Positions 55,999 to 64,000 of a DNA stretch of 64,000 nucleotides are shown in pieces (the first letter of the stretch is position 1; the number at the start of each line of letters is the position of its first letter). Source of the stretch: Pectobacterium brasiliense (GTDB lineage Bacteria > Pseudomonadota > Gammaproteobacteria > Enterobacterales > Enterobacteriaceae); NCBI RefSeq assembly GCF_016950255.1, contig NZ_JACGFN010000002.1, forward strand, positions 310,001-374,000, given 5' to 3'. Under the pieces are notes generated by a model, which ran no database searches, was not told where the DNA came from, and saw only the letters and a program-made list of their open reading frames with translations. The translations under genes and the position numbers were made by a program.

Positions 55999-58900
55999 AG
56001 TTCTTCGCCCTGTTCATCCACCGCCCCGTCGCCACCCTACTGCTGACGCTGGCTATCGCGCTCTGTGGCGCACTGGGTTTCCGCCTGTTGCCGGTGTCAC
56101 CGCTGCCGCAGGTGGATTTCCCGGTGATCTCGGTCAGCGCCTCGCTGCCCGGTGCCTCGCCGGAAACCATGGCTTCCGCTGTCGCCACGCCGCTGGAACG
56201 GGCACTCGGCAGGATCGCAGGCGTTAGCGAAATGACGTCAACCAGTTCGCTCGGCAGCACGCGCGTTATTCTGGTGTTTAATTTCGATCGCGATATCAAC
56301 GGTGCAGCGCGCGATGTACAGGCGGCCATTAACGCGGCACAGAATCTGCTGCCGTCAGGTATGTCCAGCCGCCCGACCTACCGCAAAGTCAATCCGTCCG
56401 ATGCCCCCGTCATGATCCTGACGCTAACCTCGGACACCTACAGTCAGGGACAGCTGTACGACTTTGCGTCTACCCAGCTGTCGCAGAAAATTTCGCAGAT
56501 GGAAGGCGTCGGCGATGTCTCCATCGGCGGCAGTTCGCTCCCCGCCGTACGTGTCGCGCTGAATCCGGTGGCACTGTTCAATCAGGGGATTTCCCTCGAT
56601 GAGGTACGGCAGGCCATCGCGCAGGCGAACGTACGTCAGCCGCTGGGGAATGTGGAAAACAGCCAGAAAAGCTGGCAGATACAAACCAACGATGAGCTAA
56701 AAACCGCCGATGCCTACGCACCACTGATTATCCACTACAACAACGGCGCCGCCGTCCGTCTGAGCGACGTCGCCACGGTGGAAGATTCCGTGCAAAATAC
56801 CCGCAACGCGGGGATGGTAAATTCAAAGCCCGCGATTCTGGTGATGATTCGCCGCGCGCCAGATGCCAACATTATTACCACGGTAGACAATATCCGCGCC
56901 GCCATGCCAGAGCTACGCGCTGGCCTACCCGCAGAAATACAGCTGGATATCGCCCAAGATCGTTCGCCCACCATTCGCGCCTCGCTGGCGGAAGTCGAGC
57001 AATCGCTGATTATCGCCGTCGCGCTGGTTATTTTAGTCGTCTTCCTGTTCCTGCGTTCAGCTCGAGCCACCGCCATTCCGGCATTGGCCGTCCCGGTATC
57101 GCTGATCGGCACCTTTGCGGCGATGTACCTGTGCGGCTTTAGCCTGAATAACCTGTCGCTGATGGCACTGACCATTGCCACCGGCTTCGTGGTGGATGAC
57201 GCCATCGTGGTACTGGAGAATATTTCCCGCCACATTGAAGCGGGCATGAAGCCGCTACAGGCATCGCTTCAGGGCGTGCGCGAAGTGGGGTTCACCGTCT
57301 TATCCATGAGTCTGTCACTGGTGGCGGTGTTCATCCCGCTGCTGCTGATGGACGGCTTGCCGGGGCGGCTATTCCGTGAATTCGCCGTCACGCTGTCGGT
57401 GGCGATCATGATTTCACTGCTGATCTCACTCACGCTCACGCCGATGCTGTGTGCACGACTGCTGCGTGCCGTGCCCAAACGCAGCCAGCCACGTAAGCGC
57501 GGTTTTAACCGCGTCCTGCTGGCGATGCAACAAGGCTATGGGCGCTCGCTGAAATGGGTGCTCAACCATGCACGCTGGGTGTTGCTGCTCCTGTTGGGCA
57601 CCATCGCGCTCAACGTCTGGCTGTATATCAGCATTCCGAAGACCTTCTTCCCTGAACAGGATACGGGTCGGCTGATGGGCTTCATTCAAGCCGACCAGAG
57701 CATTTCTTTTCAGGCCATGACGGTGAAACTCCAGAACTTCATGACCATTGTCAGCAGCGACCCGGCGGTGGATAACGTGAACGGGTTTACCGGCGGATCG
57801 CGCACCAACAGCGGGTCGATGTTTATTTCGCTCAAGCCGCTGTCCGAGCGCGATGTGTCGGCACAGCAGGTCATCAGCCGTCTGCGTGTCAAGCTGGCAA
57901 AAGAGCCCGGTGCCAACCTATTTTTAATGCCAGTGCAGGATATTCGCATCGGCGGGCGAGAATCGAGCGCTGGGTATCAGTACACGCTGCTGTCTGACGA
58001 TTTGAGCGAGCTGCGTATCTGGGAACCCAAGATTCGTGCGGCTTTCAGCAAACTGCCTGAGCTGGCTGACGTGAACTCCGATCAGCAGGATAAAGGGGCG
58101 GAAATGGCGCTCACCTACGACCGTGATGCGATGGCGCAACTGGGCATCAGCGTCTCTGCCGCTAACGCGCTGCTCAATAACGCCTTCGGACAGCGCCAGA
58201 TTTCGACCATTTATCAGCCGCTAAACCAATATAAGGTCGTGATGGAAGTGGATGACGCCTACACGCAGGATGTCAGTTCACTGAACAAAATGTTCGTGAT
58301 CAATAACGAAGGTAAGCCTATTCCGCTCTCTTACTTCGCCAGTTGGAAGCCGATCAACGCGCCGCTGTCGGTAAACCATCAGGGGCTGTCTGCCGCCTCG
58401 ACGATCTCGTTTAACCTGCCGGAAGGCACCGATCTGTCCAGCGCGACGGCGGCGATAGAAAGAACCATGACGTCGCTGGGCGTGCCGTCAGCGGTACGCG
58501 GCCAGTTCTCCGGTACGGCACAGGCGTTCCAGCAGTCGCAGTCTTCCCAGCTGTTGCTGATTCTGGCGGCGATTATCACCGTGTATATCGTACTCGGCGT
58601 GCTGTATGAGAGCTACGTGCATCCGCTGACGATCCTGTCCACCCTCCCCTCCGCGGGCGTGGGCGCACTGCTGGCGCTAGAGTGGTTCGGCGCGCCGTTT
58701 AGTCTGGTGGCGCTGATTGGCATCATGCTGTTGATTGGGATCGTGAAGAAGAACGCGATCATGATGGTGGATTTCGCGCTAGTGGCACAGCGCAGCGGTG
58801 GGTTGAGCGCGCAGGACGCCATTTTTCAGGCCTGCCTGCTGCGTTTCCGCCCGATAATGATGACCACGTTAGCCGCGCTGTTTGGCGCACTGCCGCTGGT

Positions 58901-59075
58901 GCTGACCAGCGGCGACGGTGCGGAGCTACGGCAACCGCTCGGCATCACGATTGTCGGCGGGCTGGTGATGAGCCAAATCCTCACGCTGTACACCACCCCG
59001 GTGGTGTATCTGTTTTTCGACAAACTGAGGAATATTCGGCGCAAAGCCCCGGAGAAGGATTTGTCACTGTCGTGA
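55995..59075 (+). CDS. mdtC: RND efflux pump subunit MdtC
   Basis: A 1026-aa RND protein starting with GTG inside the mdtB stop (GTGA). It opens [20 protein letters not shown] and contains [20 protein letters not shown] in TM4. The paralogue of MdtB; together they make the MdtBC trimer. Normally mdtD follows at once, but here 618 bp of repeats intervene. Confidence 0.95.
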   Translation: MKFFALFIHRPVATLLLTLAIALCGALGFRLLPVSPLPQVDFPVISVSASLPGASPETMASAVATPLERALGRIAGVSEMTSTSSLGSTRVILVFNFDRDINGAARDVQAAINAAQNLLPSGMSSRPTYRKVNPSDAPVMILTLTSDTYSQGQLYDFASTQLSQKISQMEGVGDVSIGGSSLPAVRVALNPVALFNQGISLDEVRQAIAQANVRQPLGNVENSQKSWQIQTNDELKTADAYAPLIIHYNNGAAVRLSDVATVEDSVQNTRNAGMVNSKPAILVMIRRAPDANIITTVDNIRAAMPELRAGLPAEIQLDIAQDRSPTIRASLAEVEQSLIIAVALVILVVFLFLRSARATAIPALAVPVSLIGTFAAMYLCGFSLNNLSLMALTIATGFVVDDAIVVLENISRHIEAGMKPLQASLQGVREVGFTVLSMSLSLVAVFIPLLLMDGLPGRLFREFAVTLSVAIMISLLISLTLTPMLCARLLRAVPKRSQPRKRGFNRVLLAMQQGYGRSLKWVLNHARWVLLLLLGTIALNVWLYISIPKTFFPEQDTGRLMGFIQADQSISFQAMTVKLQNFMTIVSSDPAVDNVNGFTGGSRTNSGSMFISLKPLSERDVSAQQVISRLRVKLAKEPGANLFLMPVQDIRIGGRESSAGYQYTLLSDDLSELRIWEPKIRAAFSKLPELADVNSDQQDKGAEMALTYDRDAMAQLGISVSAANALLNNAFGQRQISTIYQPLNQYKVVMEVDDAYTQDVSSLNKMFVINNEGKPIPLSYFASWKPINAPLSVNHQGLSAASTISFNLPEGTDLSSATAAIERTMTSLGVPSAVRGQFSGTAQAFQQSQSSQLLLILAAIITVYIVLGVLYESYVHPLTILSTLPSAGVGALLALEWFGAPFSLVALIGIMLLIGIVKKNAIMMVDFALVAQRSGGLSAQDAIFQACLLRFRPIMMTTLAALFGALPLVLTSGDGAELRQPLGITIVGGLVMSQILTLYTTPVVYLFFDKLRNIRRKAPEKDLSLS

Positions 59076-59108
59076 CGGAATAGGATTAGCGTTAGCTATC
59101 TAATTAAT

Positions 59109-59428
59109 ATGCTATTTATGGGGATATTTCGTGCGCTTAACGTTCGCTGTTTTTCTGGTAGCGCCCCGAACGCGCCCGACCAAGGGCGGCTCAACGCGCC
59201 GAGACCAGAGAATAGGAACGCTTAACTCTCAACGTACCTCCACCTTGGCGTAAATGATGCTGAGGAGGAGATGATCTCTCGGATGAGCCGCAGGATCTGT
59301 CACTATCTGGCTGAACATGAGTAACGGTAAAGATCTAATAACATGCTATTCCAGGGGAGGTTTCGTGCGCTCAAGCTTCACCATTTTTCTGGTAGCGCCC
59401 CGAACGCGCCCGACCAAGGGCGGCTCAA
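59109..59428 (+). repeat. 86-bp direct repeats between mdtC and mdtD
   Basis: Copies at 59109-59194 and 59343-59428 have the same length and share long identical blocks (GTAGCGCCCCGAACGCGCCC, then GACCAAGGGCGGCTCAA). They are separated by 148 bp. Their ends lead into different DNA: the second copy runs into the longer repeat A. Confidence 0.8.
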
Positions 59429-59682
59429 TTGCCGTCGCCCTTGGAACCCTGGCTTGTGGCGCTAAATTGTACCGCTACGCGGTGCCTTCGCCAAAAGCAG
59501 TCTCTTTACGGGCCGCCAGTGACGCGTTTACTCGCCCCATAAATGGGGCTCGCCCTTCGGGCCAGCACAAGTGCTGTTCAAAAACGTCTCGACGTTTTTG
59601 TCCGGCGCGGCACTGTCTTTCGTGGCGTCCATGCCACTCACCCGTGAGCCAGCTTACGCCTCAGTACAATTTTTTACGCCAG
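59343..59682. repeat. Dispersed intergenic repeat, copy A
   Basis: A ~340-bp block related to copy B at 37627-37830, ending CAATTTTTTACGCC eleven bases before the mdtD ATG. It contains hairpins such as GCCCCATAAATGGGGC and AAAACGTC-TCGACGTTTT. An open frame runs through it into mdtD but its translation is not conserved MdtD sequence. Confidence 0.7.
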
Positions 59683-59693
59683 GGGCAACAACA

Positions 59694-61091
59694 ATGAATT
59701 CCGCCTCCGTCCGCTGGCAGCTCTGGATTGTTGCCTTTGGCTTTTTTATGCAGACGCTGGATACCACCATCGTGAATACCGCGCTGCCGTCAATGGCTGC
59801 GAGTCTGAATGAAAGCCCGCTGCATATGCATTCGGTGATTGTTTCCTATGTGCTGACCGTTGCGGTGATGCTGCCTGCCAGCGGGTGGCTAGCGGACCGT
59901 ATTGGTGTGAAGAATATCTTTTTCACCGCGATTCTGCTGTTTACGCTCGGATCGCTGCTGTGCGCCCGGTCGGAAACGCTGAATGAACTGCTGGCCTCGC
60001 GCGTTATTCAGGGGATCGGCGGTGCGATGATGGTGCCGGTCGGCCGGCTGACGGTGATGAAAATCGTCCCGCGCGATCAGTATATGGCGGCGATGACCTT
60101 CGTGACGCTGCCAGGCCAAATCGGTCCGTTAATGGGACCCGCACTCGGCGGTTTTCTGGTGGAATACGCCAGCTGGCACTGGATCTTCCTCATCAACCTG
60201 CCCGTTGGCCTTATCGGCGCGCTGGCCACCTGGTTCCTGATGCCCAATTACACCATGCGGACGCAGCGCTTTGACATCAGCGGCTTCCTCTGGCTTGCCG
60301 TCGGTATGGCCACGCTGACATTGGCGCTGGACGGCAACCGCAGTCTGGGCATTCCGCCGATTGCTATTTTTGCGTTAATCACCGTTGGTCTGATCGCATT
60401 ACTAAGCTATTGGCTGCACGCCCGTCATAACAAGCGGGCGCTGTTTAATTTGCATCTGTTCGACACGCCGACCTTCTCTATCGGCCTGAGCGGTGGGCTA
60501 TTGGCGCGCATCGGCAGCGGTATGTTACCGTTTATGACGCCGCTGTTTTTACAGCTGGGAATGGGCTTTTCTCCGTTCCATGCCGGGCTGATGATGGTGC
60601 CGATGGTGTTAGGCAGCATGGGAATGAAGCGGATCGTGGTGCAGGTCGTTAACCGATTCGGCTACCGCCGCGTGCTGATTATCTCCACGCTGCTGCTGGC
60701 ACTGGTCACGGCGCTGTTCGCTCTGGTCGCGCTGATGAAATGGATCTGGATGATCCCGATTGTGCTGTTCTTCCTCGGCACGGTGAACGCCGTTCGCTTT
60801 TCCACCATGAACACGCTAACCCTGAAGGATCTGCCGGATACGCTCGCCAGCGGCGGGAATAGCCTGCTATCGATGACCATGCAACTGTCCACCAGCCTCG
60901 GCGTCAGCATCGCAGGCATTCTGCTGGGCATGTTTTCCCAGCCGCACATGGCGGCGGGAAGCGGAGAAACACACATGGTGTTTATTTATACCTATCTCAG
61001 CATGATCGTCATCATCGCCCTGCCCGTGTTGATTTTTAACCGTGTCCCGACAGACAGCGTCAAGCAGTCAACGCTGCCGCGTAACTCGTGA
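59694..61091 (+). CDS. mdtD: MFS transporter MdtD (DHA2-type)
   Basis: A 465-aa, fourteen-TM EmrB-like carrier starting [20 protein letters not shown], then [15 protein letters not shown], as in E. coli Mdt[14 protein letters not shown] is the loop-2 motif, and motif C is the [16 protein letters not shown] segment. Earlier in-frame ATGs belong to repeat A. The substrate is uncertain; in E. coli it is not essential for MdtABC function. The baeS gene follows by 7 bp. Confidence 0.92.
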   Translation: MNSASVRWQLWIVAFGFFMQTLDTTIVNTALPSMAASLNESPLHMHSVIVSYVLTVAVMLPASGWLADRIGVKNIFFTAILLFTLGSLLCARSETLNELLASRVIQGIGGAMMVPVGRLTVMKIVPRDQYMAAMTFVTLPGQIGPLMGPALGGFLVEYASWHWIFLINLPVGLIGALATWFLMPNYTMRTQRFDISGFLWLAVGMATLTLALDGNRSLGIPPIAIFALITVGLIALLSYWLHARHNKRALFNLHLFDTPTFSIGLSGGLLARIGSGMLPFMTPLFLQLGMGFSPFHAGLMMVPMVLGSMGMKRIVVQVVNRFGYRRVLIISTLLLALVTALFALVALMKWIWMIPIVLFFLGTVNAVRFSTMNTLTLKDLPDTLASGGNSLLSMTMQLSTSLGVSIAGILLGMFSQPHMAAGSGETHMVFIYTYLSMIVIIALPVLIFNRVPTDSVKQSTLPRNS

Positions 61092-61098
61092 GGTCGTC

Positions 61099-62466
61099 AT
61101 GAAATTCGGAATCACTGCCAAACTGTTCCTCGCGATTTTCGCCACCTGCATGCTGGTGCTGATTACTATGCACTGGGGCGTGCGCGCCAGCTTCGAGCGC
61201 GGTTTTATCGACTACATTAAACGCGGCAACGAGCAGCGGGTCATGCAGCTACGCGATGCGCTGGCGGAGCAATATCAGCTGCACGGCGACTGGTCATTCC
61301 TGCGCAACAATGAGCGTCTGGTATTCAAAATGCTGCACTCGCTGGACCAGAACAACGACACTGACAACAGCATGCAGGGATTACGAGTGCGCCTGTGGGT
61401 GCTGGATACCAGCAAACGTAAGCTGTTCGGCTCTCCGGCACCAATCCCCAATGAAGGCACCTGGCAACCGATTCAGGTACAAAATCAGACGGTCGGCTGG
61501 GTTGTTGCTTCGCCCGTTGAGCGCCTGACCCGCAACGCCGACATCAGTTTCGACAGGCAGCAGCAGCGCACTAGTTGGCTGATTGTCGCGCTCTCGACGC
61601 TGCTCGCGATCATCGCCACCTGGCTGACCGCGCGTGGCCTGCTCGCGCCCGTCAAGCGGCTGGTCAGCGGCATGCACAGCTTGGCCTCGGGCGATTTCAG
61701 CACCCGTGTAACTGCCAGCTCGCACGATGAACTGGGCAGGCTGGCACAGGATTTCAATCAGCTTGCCATCACGCTGGAAAAAAACGAACAGTCCCGCCGC
61801 GCATTTATGGCCGATGTCTCCCACGAATTGCGCACGCCGCTGGCGGTGCTGCGTGGCGAACTGGAAGCCTTGCAGGATGGCGTGCGCAAGCCCGACTCGC
61901 ATTCTCTGCATTCGCTCCAGTCTGAGGTCACAACGCTCACCAAACTGGTGGACGACCTGCATCAACTCACCCTGTCCGATCGTGGGGCGCTGGCCTACCG
62001 CAAAGCGTCTGTAGACGTGGTGCAAATTCTGCATATTGCTATCGCCGCGTTTCATGAACGTTTCCAGAAAAAGCAGATTACGCTCACCACCGATTTACCC
62101 GCACAGGCGAGCGTCTTTGGCGATCCAGACCGGCTAAGTCAGCTGTTTAACAATTTGCTGGAAAACAGCCTGCGCTACACTGATGAGCAGGGGCAGTTGA
62201 CCATTGCGGTTATTCAGCAGCATAAACGCTGGGCGATTATCTGGCAGGACAGCGCCCCCGGCGTGACCGACGAGCAGCTCACGATGATTTTCGAACGTTT
62301 TTACCGTGCGGAAAGTTCGCGTAACCGTGCTAGCGGCGGCTCCGGGCTGGGGCTGGCAATCTGCAATAATATCGTTGAGGCACATAGCGGACGGCTGTAT
62401 GCTGAACATTCGCCATTAGGGGGCGTGATGATTACCATCGAGCTTCCCTTGCACGAACCTGATTAA
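61099..62466 (+). CDS. baeS: Envelope stress sensor kinase BaeS
   Basis: A 455-aa histidine kinase with TM1 (residues 7-28), a periplasmic sensor (30-155), TM2 (about 158-180), HAMP (180-232), HisKA with FMADVSHELRTPLAVLRGEL (H242) and the HATPase domain (DRLSQLFNNLLENSLRYTDE, GGSGLGLAICNNIV). It senses envelope damage such as indole or flavonoids and phosphorylates BaeR, which induces mdtABC. Confidence 0.95.
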   Translation: MKFGITAKLFLAIFATCMLVLITMHWGVRASFERGFIDYIKRGNEQRVMQLRDALAEQYQLHGDWSFLRNNERLVFKMLHSLDQNNDTDNSMQGLRVRLWVLDTSKRKLFGSPAPIPNEGTWQPIQVQNQTVGWVVASPVERLTRNADISFDRQQQRTSWLIVALSTLLAIIATWLTARGLLAPVKRLVSGMHSLASGDFSTRVTASSHDELGRLAQDFNQLAITLEKNEQSRRAFMADVSHELRTPLAVLRGELEALQDGVRKPDSHSLHSLQSEVTTLTKLVDDLHQLTLSDRGALAYRKASVDVVQILHIAIAAFHERFQKKQITLTTDLPAQASVFGDPDRLSQLFNNLLENSLRYTDEQGQLTIAVIQQHKRWAIIWQDSAPGVTDEQLTMIFERFYRAESSRNRASGGSGLGLAICNNIVEAHSGRLYAEHSPLGGVMITIELPLHEPD

Positions 62467-62491
62467 GATTCACATCTAAATAAGCAGAGCT

Positions 62492-63220
62492 ATGACAACC
62501 GTACCCGATTTCGCTATGGCGTCACCGATTCTCATCGTCGAAGACGAGCCCAAATTGGGGCAACTGCTGGTGGATTACCTTCAGGCAGCGGACTATGCCA
62601 CGCACTGGCTGCCCAACGGCAATGATGTCGTCGAGTGGGTGCGGCTGCATTCCCCTTCCCTCATTTTGCTGGATTTAATGCTACCGGGCTGCGACGGCCT
62701 GACGCTCTGCCGCACCATCCGCCAGTTTTCCAACGTGCCGATTATCATGGTCACCGCCCGTAGCGAAGAGATCGATCGCCTGCTGGGGCTGGAAATTGGG
62801 GCCGATGACTATATTTGTAAGCCCTTCAGCCCGCGCGAAGTGGTCGTGCGCGTTAGAACGCTGTTGCGCCGCTGCGGCTGGCAGAATGACGGGCTAAAAG
62901 CCGTCGAGAAAACCGAAACCGCTCTCTTGATCGATAAAAGCGGCTTTCAGGCCAGCTATCTGGGGCAGAATCTCGATCTCACGCCAGCGGAGTTTCGCCT
63001 GCTCAAGACACTCTCTGCCGAGCCGGGTAAGGTGTTTTCCCGCGAGGCGCTGCTGGATAAGCTCTACGACGATTACCGCGTCGTGACCGACCGCACCATC
63101 GATAGTCACATCAAAAATCTGCGTCGCAAGCTGGAACAACTGGACGAAGAGACCTCATTTATCCGCACGGTATACGGCATCGGCTATCGCTGGGAAGCCG
63201 CGCCCTGTAATGAGGTGTAA
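62492..63220 (+). CDS. baeR: Response regulator BaeR
   Basis: A 242-aa OmpR-type regulator. The receiver has [18 protein letters not shown] and the phospho-acceptor in [14 protein letters not shown] (D61); the trans-output winged helix is [14 protein letters not shown]...[15 protein letters not shown]. It activates mdtABCD and its own operon through BaeR boxes, one candidate of which lies before mdtA. It starts 25 bp after baeS. Confidence 0.95.
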   Translation: MTTVPDFAMASPILIVEDEPKLGQLLVDYLQAADYATHWLPNGNDVVEWVRLHSPSLILLDLMLPGCDGLTLCRTIRQFSNVPIIMVTARSEEIDRLLGLEIGADDYICKPFSPREVVVRVRTLLRRCGWQNDGLKAVEKTETALLIDKSGFQASYLGQNLDLTPAEFRLLKTLSAEPGKVFSREALLDKLYDDYRVVTDRTIDSHIKNLRRKLEQLDEETSFIRTVYGIGYRWEAAPCNEV

Positions 63221-63241
63221 CCCCCAGCGCCTTATGATGTT

Positions 63242-63895
63242 ATGGAGAGCATTTTGAACGGACCAGACCCTGATAACCGCTACCCCATGGCCGGTTTCCC
63301 CCAAGTGTGTTTCATCAAAAATATTGTCACCAACCCGAATATTGAAATTGGCGACTACACCTATTATGACGATCCCGATGGCGCGGAAAATTTCGAGCAA
63401 AATGTGCTCTATCACTATCCGTTTCTCGGCGATAAATTAATCATCGGTAAGTTTTGCGCTATCGCACGTGGCGCAAAATTTATCATGAACGGGGCCAACC
63501 ATCGGCTTTCCGGCTTGTCGACTTACCCATTTCAGATTTTTGGCAACGGCTGGGAAAAAGTGACGCCCAAGCCCGGCGATCTGCCTTACAAGGGTGACAC
63601 GCGCATCGGCAATGATGTCTGGATTGGCTATGACGCGCTGATCATGCCCGGCATCCGCATTGGAAACGGTGCCATCATTGCGTCACGCGCTGTGGTCACC
63701 GCCGATGTGCCCGCTTATACGGTCGTCGGCGGCAATCCGGCGAAAATCCTTAAAGCCCGTTTTGCGCCGGACGTCATCGAAGCACTGGAAACGCTGTGCT
63801 GGTGGGACTGGCCGATAGAAAAAATCACCCGTCATCTGGAAATCATCGCAGCGGGCGATATTGCGGCACTGCAAGCTGGCCATCTGTCCGAATAA
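63242..63895 (+). CDS. Xenobiotic acyltransferase, Vat/CatB-like left-handed beta helix
   Basis: A 217-aa hexapeptide-repeat acetyltransferase. [12 protein letters not shown], the active-site-type [18 protein letters not shown], and the repeats [20 protein letters not shown] and [20 protein letters not shown], ending VVGGNPAKI, define the XAT family. Members acetylate chloramphenicol or streptogramins, but most chromosomal ones have unknown substrates. It follows baeR by about 20 bp and could be co-transcribed. Confidence 0.9.
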   Translation: MESILNGPDPDNRYPMAGFPQVCFIKNIVTNPNIEIGDYTYYDDPDGAENFEQNVLYHYPFLGDKLIIGKFCAIARGAKFIMNGANHRLSGLSTYPFQIFGNGWEKVTPKPGDLPYKGDTRIGNDVWIGYDALIMPGIRIGNGAIIASRAVVTADVPAYTVVGGNPAKILKARFAPDVIEALETLCWWDWPIEKITRHLEIIAAGDIAALQAGHLSE

Positions 63896-63949
63896 CCGTC
63901 GCCCATTCCACACAAATTCATTACACACGAAAAAGAGGCTTTCACGATA

Positions 63950-64000
63950 ATGACTGCGCTATTTTCCGAAACCACCAAAATCGAGACTCCTCGCCTGCTG
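63950..64000 (+). CDS. GNAT acetyltransferase, RimJ/RimL type (N-terminus only)
   Basis: Only 17 codons are visible: MTALFSETTKIETPRLL. The ETPRLL opening is typical of RimJ/RimL-type GNAT enzymes. AAGAGG lies upstream of ATG 63950. The rest is outside the window. Confidence 0.6.
   Translation, partial: MTALFSETTKIETPRLL

Noticed and set aside
59571..59693. N-terminal extension of MdtD
   Set aside because: The in-frame sequence belongs to the dispersed repeat; conserved MdtD starts at 59694.

Overview
The window joins two kinds of DNA. Positions 1 to about 29,041 are one end of an integrative and conjugative element (ICE) of the Tn4371 type, GC-rich except in its cargo. From about 29,042 to the right edge is an ordinary enterobacterial chromosome. 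The complete gan (galactan) locus beside galTK, with nupC, dld and mdtABCD-baeSR, points to a soft-rot Enterobacterales such as Pectobacterium. I infer the genus from gene content; the species cannot be fixed from this window.

ICE, left to right. Positions 1-7962 hold cargo: a DUF1349 protein cut by the window edge, an MFS transporter, a UvrA2-type ABC ATPase without the UvrB-binding domain, a second MFS transporter, an FMN azoreductase and a divergent LysR regulator. Positions 8114-15608 hold the transfer and maintenance backbone on the minus strand: VirD2-like relaxase, TraF signal peptidase, DUF2840, a ribbon-helix-helix protein, ParA, an iteron-bearing origin-like segment, RepA, an AlpA-like protein, DUF2285 and DUF2958. 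Positions 15874-17728 hold a plus-strand XRE regulator and an HNH-like protein. Then come DUF736, a 0.8-kb hairpin-rich segment, a 59-aa ORF, a 694-aa ParB and DUF932. An AT-richer block at about 22,605-26,590 carries a SIR2-HerA pair with known anti-phage family members, followed by an Mrr-like PD-(D/E)XK nuclease with a Cys cluster. A 5'-frameshifted DUF1016 (YhcG-like) nuclease gene and the tyrosine integrase close the element. The ICE ends in the T-tract of the ohr terminator. The tra/trb mating-pair genes expected of this family would lie left of the window.

Chromosome. ohr and ohrR (organic peroxide defence) and mgtE (magnesium uptake) come first. The galactan-to-galactose system follows: galT-galK, a GalR-type repressor, the porin ganL, the ATPase ganK, the binding protein and permeases ganEFG, the periplasmic endogalactanase ganA and the cytoplasmic galactosidase ganB. 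GalR-type operators and CRP-like sites in the intergenic regions suggest one shared regulon. galE is not in this cluster. Next are an orphan PTS EIIB domain, dld, an aldo/keto reductase and nupC. The RND efflux operon mdtABC is separated from mdtD-baeSR by 618 bp of repeat DNA. A xenobiotic acetyltransferase and the start of a GNAT gene end the window.

Most unusual items: the SIR2-HerA-nuclease cargo, the 17-bp iterons between repA and parA, the strong hairpins near 18.2-18.9 kb, a hairpin over the XRE start codon, a terminator-like hairpin between ganE and ganF, and dispersed repeats in the gan and mdt loci.
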